The position numbers were made by a program, and so were the translations under genes. Source: Laetiporus sulphureus 93-53 (Eukaryota; Basidiomycota; Agaricomycetes; Polyporales; Laetiporaceae). Taken from it: a DNA stretch of 64,000 bases. The notes beneath the pieces were generated by a model. That model had not been told where the DNA came from. It saw only the letters and a list, made by a program, of their open reading frames with translations, and made no database searches. How positions within the stretch are numbered: the first letter of the stretch is position 1; each line of letters begins with the position of its first letter. Shown here piece by piece: positions 32,780-43,400 of this stretch. The stretch covers positions 663,247 to 727,246 of the forward strand of contig NW_024468517.1 in assembly GCF_001632365.1 (NCBI RefSeq), written 5' to 3'.

Positions 32780-34554
32780 ATGTCTGCCCCTCCAGAATTC
32801 GGCCATGCGTTGCTGCCCCACTTCGCGTTGGACCAGGAATTTGTGAACCTAAACCATGGTAGATGCGCCTCCCTGAGTGCATCCTCGCAGTCCCTAACGC
32901 TTGTTTTGTTCTCTAGGTTCCTTTGGAGCATTGCCAAAGCCTGTTCTGGAGGAATGCAACAAAATGACCTTGGAGATCGAAGCGAATCCAGACTATTTTC
33001 TCCGCATGGAGTTCGAGCCACGCTTGAACCAATTGCGGGAGCGAATTGCGAAACTCCTCGGCGCAGACAGGGATGAAGTCGTCTTTGTGCCCAGCGTGGC
33101 CAATGGCATGAACACCGTGCTCAGAAACTTTGAATGGAATGAGGGCGACATCCTAGTCCCCAGTAGGCAAATTTGCTCTTCGAACGCTCCACATACACTC
33201 ACGCTCTGTCCTTGGCAGCGAGTACCACATTTGACTCCATCACCCGCGCTGTCAAGTATATCTCGGGGCAGCGCCCATACCCCTCAGTTTCCACATTCAC
33301 ATTGACGTTCCCTGAGACGCACGCCCAAATCCTCATCAATTTCCGCGAGCACCTCCGCTCGTTGAAACGCGGACCGAACAGCAAGGTCGTGGCTGTCCTG
33401 GACAGCATCGTTTCTGGCCCCGGCGTATACGTCCCCTGGCGGGAGATGGTGCAGGTTTGCAGGGAGGAGGGCGTCTACAGTGTTATCGATGCCGCACATT
33501 CTGCCGGCCAAGAGGTCGACATTGAGTTGCACAAGGCCGACCCCGACTTCTTCGTCGCTGTGAGCGTCACGAGTTGTTCTATAAGTGATGCCTCGTTGAC
33601 AGATGGCCGTCTGTATCGCTATAGAGTCTGCACAAATGGCTCTACGCGAAACGTGCATGTGCGATCCTATATGTGCCGAAGAGGTAAGTTAGCGTAATTT
33701 AACAGCGACGGCTTGGCTGAATGCGAGCTTCGTCCGATGTCACGCAGGAATCAGCACATCATCAAGACATCCCTCCCGACTGCGTGCAACTACAACGCGC
33801 TCACGCCAAACGCGAGCGCGTCCGCTTTTGTGGCGGAATTTTTATGTACGCTCGTATTTAGGCAGATCCCTTCACACGATCTGACAGCCGTGGACTCCGA
33901 CAGGGTTTGGCGCGATTGACGTCGTCCCGGCACTCAGCAATGGTCCAGGTCAGTGATCGGCGTTCCTATAGGCCTGTTCATGTCCTGTGATGACTCTGAC
34001 GTCCACGTGTCTCCAGCCCTGGATTTCAGAGAATGGCTCGGCGGAGAAAAGAAGATCAACGACTACTGCCGGTCGCTTGCACTTGCTGGAGGCAAGCGCC
34101 TTGCCGAGGTCATGGGGACTACGATATTGGACTCGCCTAACCATGGCGAACTGATTCTGAACATGGTGCCTGTCCCAACGCAACGAGTCATCCGTGCACG
34201 TGTACTGACGCTGTCGTTTTTTTGCGTTGCCAGGTCAGCGTGGAGATCCCCTTCCCCATTGAGATCAAGCCCTCCCCGCAGCTGTACGGGATGTTCCTGA
34301 CGAAACTGATGAAGGAGCACAAGGTGTACGCGACGACGTTCCCGCACAATGGCAAGTGGTGGACGCGGGCGAGCGCCCAGGTCTATAATGATGTGCGTAC
34401 ATCGATTTCTTTACTGGCATCCCGAGATGTACTGACGTTGCTATCATTGCGGCGTTTTGTATAGATCTCTGACTTCGAGAGGTTGGGAAAGGCCCTGCTA
34501 GTCGTATGTAAGGAGATCGTCGATACTTTAAAGGCTGAGGGCCTTTATCAATGA
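32780..34554 (+). CDS. Class V PLP-dependent enzyme (isopenicillin-N-epimerase/LolT type)
   Basis: Fold-type I PLP enzyme. Exons: 32780-32858, 32917-33162, 33219-33559, 33625-33683, 33748-33845, 33904-33948, 34017-34165, 34234-34392, 34465-34554 (421 aa). N-terminal ALDQEFVNLNHGSFGALPKP is the family signature. ADRDEVVFVPSVANGMNTVL carries the phosphate-binding region. VYSVIDAAHSAGQ holds the Asp and His that contact the cofactor ring. Lys226 in SLHKWLYAKR is the expected Schiff-base lysine. LGGEKKINDYCRSLALAGG and PHNGKWWTRASAQVYND close the small domain. Relatives include epimerases, desulfurases and the loline-pathway LolT enzymes; which reaction occurs here cannot be deduced. It is at the right end of the accessory block and is the only amino-acid-handling enzyme in it. 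Confidence 0.92.
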
Positions 34555-37500
34555 AAATATTGCGCTCTTAGCAATGTATGTTTTCATGTACACACGTTGA
34601 AGTGTTGTATCAGTAGAGTATTCGCAGATGCAATGTGATTGTCAGAGATTTCCTGTGGCAGTATCAAAATGTTAAAGGAAGAATGCATCGTTATGATATA
34701 CCACCGCTAGCGCTATCCTTCCGATGGACTTTGGGGCAACGCACGCTATCTCTGAAGAAGCCTCATCCAAGTGCTGAGACACGCAGTGCCGCCACAGGGC
34801 CACGGGCCCGAATCCTCTGCTGAATGCGTCCTTGCACGTGATCGCGTAACTTCCTTTTCAGGGTGTCTGAAGACACTGAGCCGCAGCCGATCCATTCCTC
34901 TCCGCGTCTGCATCCCGAGCTATGGTGCCAAACATCTCAGTCAACGAAATATAGCTTACAGGATCTCGCAATCGCAATAAAGAGTAAGGTGTTTCGGTAC
35001 TTTCGTCGTATCAGCACCAGCTTTTCTTTCACAGTCAAAGGTCTCACGGGCGCTACTCAAGACCGCTGTGTGCTCCTATGGATCCCTATGGACAGTTTCT
35101 CTGTCGAGATGCAGATCCCCGGTCTTCATACTTTATCATCTGTAATTCGATTTTCCTGCGATCAACCCCGCACCTGTGCTGGCACGACATTCACCGTATC
35201 GCTGCACGCCAGATCACGCAATCGCGGTCTGGCGGCTCGTATTTGAAGTGCGATCTGCAGGCAAGCATGCTGTCGCTTGCAAGTTCTGATTTGATGCTCA
35301 CAGATCGACACTGTGCATCATGTCCAAATAGCACACGCCATCAGCGATGTGCCTGAACGTTCATATTAACTTCGTCAAGTTCTGTTCTTTCTGCCTCGCG
35401 ATTGCGCCTTCCGCTTCCTCGCTGAGCACCGTACGTACTTTCATAAAGGCTCCGGACCTTAATATGACTAGCTTACAATTTAGGCCTGACGTACTATCCC
35501 TGCAGTTACGCGACGACTGCAGGCATTATATTGAAATTGAAGCATTGGCTCGATCTGATCCCGCTGGAAATTAGCGCCCTACTTTCGATACTCCAAAGGC
35601 GGGTTAATATACTTTATTCGGGTGTCTGTGCGTTGTGAAGAATTTGACATTGTAAGGTTGCCCAGCCGATCCGTATAAAGATAGGAACAAACATGTAGGG
35701 CTCCTCTCAGGCTCGCTTTTCCACTGGCAGACAATCTAATGCTTATGCTAACGTTGCAAAGTGCTAGATAGTGCAAGAATAGAACTATTGCGAGGCTAAT
35801 TGATCACTATTGCCAATTTTCCTGCAATTCATCAATTCAAATGAAGCCAACGATAGGTACGATTATACGTCGCACTCCTATACTTCCTTGCAAGTTGAAT
35901 TTCATCACAGTTCATATACATATTTGAACCTCGACGCTTGTGCCAAGATGTCAATACGGCGCGTTGCCAGCAATTAGTGGAGCTTAAGAGGTGAGCGCGT
36001 CTCAATACGAGCACAATGCCTTCCTCTTAACCATCCCAGAAAATAAACCAAAGGCGTGACTGTCCCATTCTACACCTGATATGTCGGTCACTGTCAAGTA
36101 GGCTTATGTGCCGCACAAATCTCGTCCCATCAAAAACACGATCGGTTATGAGTGCAGCAAAGCATGATAACTTTAGCCACAATGTTGGCATCTCATTGCT
36201 CTGCTTTATCGAATAAATACTGATTGCGTATTCCACCACTTTATTAGACACTCCGTGGTACGAGATGCAATTTGCTCACTATTTGGCATAACGTGCTAGA
36301 GATAATCACGGTCTCTGCTCGATCTCACATATTATAGCGTCGACCATAGTATCTAGGCTTTCTTCTCACCGCGGGAGCTTTCCTCATATTTCCCGCCCGG
36401 CGCGCCACATCAACCACGGTCGGCTATATTTGCAATCCACCCGCAACACACACATGCGCTTACCATGTTACCGTCTTCTGGATGTTTCTCAGGCCCAGTA
36501 AGTCTGACCTCCGATACGGTACCCCATGTTTTTCGGCACTCAACGGCTCCACCCCAACGAAGATCTGATGGTGTAGATGTTTCTGTGTTCTAATTACAGC
36601 TGGTATGACAGAGACATCGGCCTTGTGTGCCCAGGCCATTTGCATCGCCCATTAGCGAATCTCTCTCAGGTCTCACTCCACCTATGGTTGCGGTCGCACT
36701 AGTTGAGGATGGTAATTCCCCATGATGCTAAACCTTGACATTGAATCCTGTCCAGACACTTTTTAGGCCCAGCTGCGGTCGATAATGTCCGCAGTTCATT
36801 TCAAGAAGTTTCCGTGCGCCTGTGCCTGCGCATCGTACCACTAGGAGAAAGCGCTCGTACCGAACTCTAAGTCAGTCGCGTTCGGAATCAGAACTTGCTC
36901 ATAGCGTTCAATTGCATTGAGATAATCGGAAACGACAAGGGCCCTTCTATCGCCGCTAGGAAGCACTGGAGGCCTGACGTCCCCCTTAACCGCGATCAAG
37001 GGTTGACTGAAACTGTTCGCCCACAATGCGTGCTGATGCATCATTCTCGATATATGGAAGTATCTAATGCTCTCATACCAAGCTATATGGCAGTATCAGA
37101 ATACATTCAGCGCTTCGAACTTGCAGCAGAAACCCGAGTTTGATGTACTTTTTTATGCTTTTGATGCAACTAACGGACGCGAGTGCAGAGCACCGAGCGG
37201 AATGACGAGGCCATATTCATGAGAATCATCTTTGAATCGATACGTCTCAGACAGTCACAGGGCACTTTGTTATTGCGTACGAGATTACTCTGCACAGATA
37301 AACCGTAAGTCTGTTCCGCAGGCTATCGCGACTTGCATTCGAAGTGGGAGCTTGTGTCCCAGTCGTACCGCTGTATGTATTTCCATCCTGATCTCCAACG
37401 GTGACACCCATCAAGCTCGCACGCTAGGCAAGAAACTTTAGCCGATACTCACAGGCACGCGCTACGAGCCGTCGGAGAACGCACGTCCTCTCAGCTCTGG

Positions 37501-38557
37501 CCAGATCAACGCCGGCGGCTCCGTGCGAAGCAGGGTATGGATGTCCCTTCTCCGCCGCACGTGTGGAACCCCGCTTAGACTTCGCAGAAGCATCCCGGAG
37601 ATCTGGCTCCCCTCCGCGAAGGTCGGTGGAGCGACGTGCACTTTCGAAGTTGATAGCTTCGGGCCGATGGGCGGCTTGTAGTACGTTAGCTTGGTGCCGC
37701 GGTCGCACCTCAGCTCAAGGGCGAATTATATCAATGTCGCACACGTTACGGGATCCTTCACAGATTCACTTGCGTTGAGCACAGATTGGCCATGAGGCTG
37801 GGCATTGCGCACGATCCTCGGTGCATCAAATTTTCTCACTGATGATCAGTTGACTGTGAGCTCTCTGTCACAGCAATGACCCAAAGGAGACGAGATCACG
37901 AAAAGAGGGGACATCTGGAAGCAACAGTCGTCACCTCAGCAAGTAGTATACATTGGCAATACTCTCACCTGCGCGACAACAGCAGGCCTTCACAGAGTCG
38001 CAAACTTCGTCGCAGAAGTAGTAGCCGCGATCGTTAGTAAACTCCCGAGACAAGTTAGGTGGTCTCATTACAGGCAAGCACCGTCGGATTCCACTGGGGC
38101 GTTACAGCTACGGCTACGGAGGAGCAGGCAATTAGAGTGCCATCCTATTCTGTCCGCTGGGAGTGTCGACACTGCACTGGGTCGTAAATAGTACGTAGAT
38201 ACAGGAGAGCGTCGCAGGTATTGTCAACCAAGGCATAAACCACGGAAACACATGGGGAAAGCAAACAGAAGACCAAAAATCGAAACATCTAACCGAGGTA
38301 CGCGAGCGTTAGACTGGCGCGGGATGTGAACGTCAGCAGAAAACAATCCTAGTCCGAAGTGCGGCAAAAAGTGCGGGGTATCGACAAGACGAATGAAGTG
38401 GTAAAGAAAATCGTGACAGCGTCCTCGAGGAGAGCGACAATGCGAGTGGAATGTGCAAGAAGGAGCGGACGGGAGGCGGGTCGAAAGGACGACACCAATC
38501 CCAGGAAGCTGTTCTACAGCGCGCCGGAAGATTTTAAGGACGCGCGGCGGCAGGGGC
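34555..38557. other. Gene-poor 4 kb stretch with decayed sequence
   Basis: No intact gene. Separate protein-like blocks on the minus strand (37700-37460, 37044-36841, 36645-36460) are broken by stops and are listed separately. The rest is AT-rich with short open frames only. I see no terminal repeats, reverse-transcriptase or transposase motifs. Confidence 0.55.
36460..37700 (-). pseudogene. Possible decayed gene, identity unknown
   Basis: Three islands on the minus strand look more coding-like than their surroundings: YYKPPIGPKLSTSKVHVAPP and TEPPALIWPELRGRAFSDGS near 37690-37470, LVVSDYLNAIERYEQVLIPN near 36950-36890, and VSVIPAVIRTQKHLHHQIFV near 36620-36560. Stops (for example directly after GTSAFS at about 36843) and frame changes separate them, and no splice solution joins them. 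I cannot assign a family. It may be a relic of another cluster gene or unrelated. Confidence 0.25.
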
Positions 38558-39954
38558 TCAGTCTAGCGATGTACCGTTCTCGATGCTGCGCCGGCTCTGG
38601 ATACGAGAGTGCGAGTCACGTCGGTATTGGGTGCGGGAGTGCGAGCCGCGCCGGTATTGTGCACGAGAATGCGAGCCGCGTCGGTGCTGGGTACGAGAAT
38701 GCGACCCACGGGGTGAAGGGGCAAGGTGGGCGATGGGCTCGGGTATCGACGTAGGGACGACGTCCTCGAAGACGTCGCTGCGGCGTGCTACCGTATACGT
38801 TGGCGAGACGAAGAGGGAAGTAGACGCGGCGCCGTCGGCAGATGATGAGTATTCTTCGTTCGCGCTGCCACCCAACGCAGTCACGACGTTACTCGTGCTG
38901 TTATCTGACTTCACCTTGTAAACGATGAGGCAGACGAGTAGGACAATGATCTGCAGAGCGACAATCCTGTAAGGGACGAACGCACAGAAAGGGCGGGGAC
39001 ACGCACTGTCAGAAGCATCATGCCCACAATCCACACCCAACGCGAGTAGCGACTGTTTCCATCCAAGGTGCTCCTCAACCAAGGACTGGGGGAATTTCCT
39101 TCAATCGCATCAACACGCAACTAAAACATTCCTGCTTACCTTGGTTTCTCCTTGCGTGCGAGATCATCATGAGCGACCATGCTAAATCTCCGCCAGAACT
39201 CCTCGCCTTTCCCCTGCTTCAGCAAGAGTGTCTCCTCTTGATCTCCACGCAGAATGGGCGTCGGGGAAAACTTGACATCGCGTCTCTGGCTAGCGGCACT
39301 CGACGGGCGGATAAACGCCGGCGAGATAGGTGTCATCGACGGCTGCAGTTCGTGCGGAGCATTGTGCAATGGGCCCGATACAGGCGATGCCTGCCGTGAC
39401 ACGAGAGTGAGGGGCTTTGGGAATGCCTGGCTCATTTCGGGCGACAGTGCAGAGGGCGATGGGGACCGTTGCCGGCCCTCCGGTGTCGCTGCGCGCCTCG
39501 GCTGTGCGAGGTTGAGTGCCGCGACGGGGGCCGGGTACCCTGGTCGGGGGGCAGCTATGGGAATGGCCCGCTGCGGCTGCTTCACATCGTGCATATATTT
39601 GCTGTCGTCGAATGGGTTATCGTATCGTGGGGGCTGCTTCGCGCTCTCGAGGTATTGGTCGTACCTGTACTTTTGCGTCAGATCTTCATTCTAGATAGAA
39701 CGGCAACTTGCGGATGCGCAAAGGTCCTTAGACCATCTCTGCTGGCAACGCGCAATCGAATGCAGCATGACAAAACCGAAGTCAAACACGCACATGTTGT
39801 AAGCAGATGTCCTGTCGTTCGGATTCTCGGGAGCTGGTTGTCTAATCCTGCGAATCTGTGCTGGCCGCTGCTCGTACTCTGAGTCTGGGATGTCGGTCGC
39901 GTAGGGCGGTCGTCCAGCGATGGGAGGAGAGCTATAGATGACAGACTGCGACAT
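38558..39954 (-). CDS. Single-pass membrane protein with C-terminal Arg/Ser decapeptide repeat
   Basis: Unassigned fungal membrane protein, 395 aa. Exons, minus strand: 39954-39790, 39690-39140, 39085-39007, 38950-38558. The N-terminal 240 residues are Pro/Ser-rich and likely cytosolic. They end in GEEFWRRFSMVAHDDLARK, a pattern I associate with a basidiomycete family in which a WRRFSM stretch precedes an NSRYSRWVW helix (from memory). One TM segment spans SRWVWIVGMMLLT and IIVLLVCLIVYK, split by an intron with a CTGCAG acceptor. The exterior tail ends in four imperfect copies of RRGSHSRTQY. The first intron uses a weak donor (GTGTTT), chosen because it alone keeps phase. It is divergent from SMC6 with about 480 bp between the starts. 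Confidence 0.68.
38586..38711. repeat. 30-bp minisatellite inside the membrane-protein gene
   Basis: Units at about 38604-38633, 38634-38663, 38664-38693 and partial 38694-38711, plus a partial unit before 38604. Each starts near CGAGARTGCGAG and encodes, on the minus strand, the decapeptide RRGSHSRTQY. The unit length is a multiple of three, so copy number can vary without frame loss. Confidence 0.85.
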
Positions 39955-40437
39955 GTACTAGCCGCTATCGAGAACGGCGCCGTAAAGAGCGGAATGGGAA
40001 GAGAGTGGATGCCTCGGAGCACCAAGGCGGGCGAAGGTTTGAGAATGGTGGAAGGGGGAGTGGGACTGCGACGTGCGTGCAGCTGCGCTACCGCGACTTT
40101 GTAGTCGGCTAAGCTTATTTTAGATCGGAAAACAGCCGAACTAGTCTGGCCTAGCGACGAAAGTTCACGCGGCAACTGCAGCGAAGACGAGTCCGTTCGT
40201 TCTCTGAACATGCAAGGCCATGCGAGGATCATTGCGAGTATGTTCTTCATGGGCGTGAATGAACCAAACGGTTGATCTATCAATTGAATGTGCGTATATA
40301 TATTATCTCGGCATGATCACACGTAATTGCGGGATCATTTCCTGGATCGTCTTTATTGATGCTTGTTTTTCTCCAGCCACAGTGGCAACTCGACGCGTCG
40401 CGTCGAGTACGCGAGTTTGTTCTGATCACCGTTCGCA
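39955..40437. promoter_or_regulatory. Divergent promoter with TATA-like and MCB (ACGCGT) elements
   Basis: Between the membrane-protein start (39954) and SMC6 (40438). A TATATATATTA stretch lies at 40295-40305. An ACGCGT core at 40393-40398, within the near-palindrome CGACGCGTCGCGTCG, lies 40 bp before the SMC6 ATG. ACGCGT is the MluI cell-cycle box recognised by MBF in fungi and is typical of S-phase and repair genes. Functional use here is inference; the hexamer is expected by chance many times in 64 kb. Confidence 0.4.
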
Positions 40438-43400
40438 ATGGCGAAGCGCAGGGCTGCCTCCATCTCAAGCGATGATGATCCTTCCACTCCAGAGGGCTCA
40501 CAGGTATCCAAGCGGGCGCGAATGGAAGGTGACGGCGAAGTAAACGCGACGACGTCGAAGACTAGACGCGCACCGAAGGATAAAGGAAAGGGCAAGGCGC
40601 GTAGACAGGAGGAAACGGAAGACAATGAGAACGAGGATGAGGACGAGGATGAGGATTTAGATCAGGCTTCTCCAGATGAAGATGAAGAGAAGAAGTTTGA
40701 GGAGGAACACGAGGAAGAAATACGCGAGAAACTCATGAATAAGGGCAAGACTCAGGGAGTGAGTGCAGACCCTTCAAGAGCATACTCGATAGAGTGGAGC
40801 TCACCATGTACACAGGGAGTTGCTGAGATGGGTATTATTGAGTCTCTAGAGATGCACCAGTTTATGTGCCACAAATACTTGACGTTCACGTTCGGACCTC
40901 AAATCAACTTCATCATTGGTGAGGATTCTGAATAGTCGCCTTTTCCTTCTCGCTCATGCTTTTGGCACAGGTCATAACGGAAGTGAGTTCTAAGTAAAGC
41001 AGCATTGCTATAGGAATGACCCTCCAATGCGTGCGATTGATAGGCGGAAAGAGTGCAGTCTTGTCTGCGCTCACCGTTGCCCTGGGCGGAAAGGCAACCT
41101 CCACAGGCCGTGGAAGTGGTCTCAAGTCTTTCATACGAGAGGGCCAACAGTAAGCCTCTTCTTCGAGCCTCCAATCTCACTAGAGGTTTCGTCCTGACGA
41201 TCTGCAACAGCGCTGCTGAAGTCACTGTCGTTCTGAAGAACCTGGGCGACGAAGCATATAGGCCGAAGGAGTATGGAAAGAGCATCGTCATCACCCGAAA
41301 GTTCACCAAGGAAGGCTCCTCTTCATACAAGATCAAGAGCAAGGACGGCAGGGTCATCTCCACTAAACGTGAAGAGCTCTCCGCTATATGTGACCATATG
41401 AATATCCAGGTGGATAACCCTATGAACATCCTGACTCAAGGTGCGTGAGCTTTGCCCCAAATAAGAAAATGCTGCTAAGCATAACCCTTCGTAGACGCTG
41501 CCAGGTATATTCTCTCATGACTACAATGTAACTGTTTATCCTCATCCCTGTTCAGGCAGTTCCTGAGTGCTTCTCAGCCGGCGGACAAATATAAAGCAAG
41601 TTGTGAAAGCCTAGATGCCACCGAACTGAGCCTTACTTCTTCCTCTAGTTCTTCCTCCGCGGAACGCAGCTCAGTCAGCTGAGCGAAGAGTACCAGACGT
41701 GTCTAGAGAACATCGGACAGACCCAGAAGGTCATGAAGCGCAAGTCTGAATCCATCCCGGAGCTGGAGGAACAGTTAGAAGAAGCGAAGGCACGATTGGA
41801 GGAGGCAAAGAAGGCTCGTGAGCAGCGGCACAAAATCGATGAGTTGAAGAAGGAGATGGCATGGGCTCATGTCGCCGCTAAGGAGGCAGTGCGTCAAGTC
41901 CATGTGTTGTAGCGAAACTGGTTCTGACCCTGGCTTCTTCTGATCAGGAATTGAAGAAACAGTGCGAAGAAGTTGCGAAACTGAAACATCGTATTCCCAA
42001 AGTTCAGCAGGACGTGGACAAACACGATGTATGTTGTTATCCCTCGTAGTTTCTACATCAACTGACGCGTTATGCAGGCAGCGTTCATTCAAGCTACTCG
42101 GGAAGTGGAAGCGTTCGAGATGGACCTGACTGAGCTAGGAGATAGGGAGAATCTCGATGCTGAGAAGAATGCTTTACAAGCTCACATGAAGGAAAACAGA
42201 ACAAAGATATCTAAGTATAAAGTTGGCACGTCCCTCTCAAGTCGCGAGCAATGCTGATGTGTCCTTCGTTACTAACAGGCTGACGAAAAGCAAATGAGCG
42301 AGAACCTTTCGCGTATCCGGACCACCATCGCAGACTTAGAAGAGCGCATCCAGAAAGAGGAGGCACGTGCTAACACCCAGGGAAAGCGCGATGAGACGGC
42401 TCGCAGGTTGGAGGAGGCGCATATTGCATATGGAGAGGCAGAGCGGCGCCTGGAGAGTATCACTGCCGAAAAGACCCAGAAGCAAGCCGAACAGCAGGAA
42501 GTTCACCGTAAGGGCAACAAGATGAACGAGGACCGCGAAACACTCAGACAGCGCATGAATGACTGCCAGGGACAGCTTGCGCGCTGCGCAGAACGCGAGA
42601 GGAACAAGCTTGCACCATTCGGCAACCAGATGGATCAGGTCCTCCAGGATATCCAGCGGACGCAGTGGTTCGGTAACAAACCGGTAGGGCCGCTGGGCAT
42701 GTACGTGAACGTGAAGGATCCTCAGCAGTGGGCTGCGTTGTTCCGTGTGACGCTTGGAAGCCTGATGAGTGCGTTTGCGATCACCGATCCGCGCGACCGT
42801 GCCACGTTGCATAACCTGCTGGGCCGTTATCGCAAGTGAGCGCATGGTAGATTGTCGGTCATGAACCCGAACTAACGTTTCCTTTAGCAATCCACAGATT
42901 ATCATCAGCGAAGTCGATCTGTTCGACTATAGCCGAGGAGAGCCGCCTCCGGAAATTCCTACCATGCTGCGCGCTCTCGATGTATGTATCTCATTTCGTG
43001 CGTTCAGATCAGCTCGCTAGACAGATCAACTTTCCAGGTCTCCGAAGAATATGTCCTGCGTATCCTGGTCAACAACGCGCACATCGAGAACACCGTGATT
43101 GCACCAACTCGCAGAGAACTTGACAACATCCTGTCTCAAATTGGGAGGGGAACCGGGTTTTCCGCCGACCTGTACAGAGTGCAACGCTTGTAAGTGCTTT
43201 AATAGTGCAAGTATGCACTGGGACTAAGCGTCTGTAGTGAGGGCGGTGGCTCTTCCAGTCCACTTAACCAGCTGAGAAGGGACGACGCGCGGCACCAGCT
43301 CTTTACCGGTGACAGCCCGGATGCAGCCAGGATGTGAGATTTCATCGATGCATATATGGACCCAACGCTGATGGTCGATTGTAGACGCTGGCAAGGCGAA

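Noticed and set aside
38586..38711. Regular 30-bp repeats considered as a CRISPR array
   Set aside because: Head-to-tail repeats without spacers, within a eukaryotic coding exon; it is a minisatellite.
38359..38921. Plus-strand open frames with CESRRYWVRE-like repeats
   Set aside because: Reverse strand of the minisatellite in the membrane-protein gene; the minus-strand reading has the TM segment and consistent introns.
39254..39882. Overlapping plus-strand open frames
   Set aside because: Shadows of the minus-strand membrane-protein exon 39690-39140.
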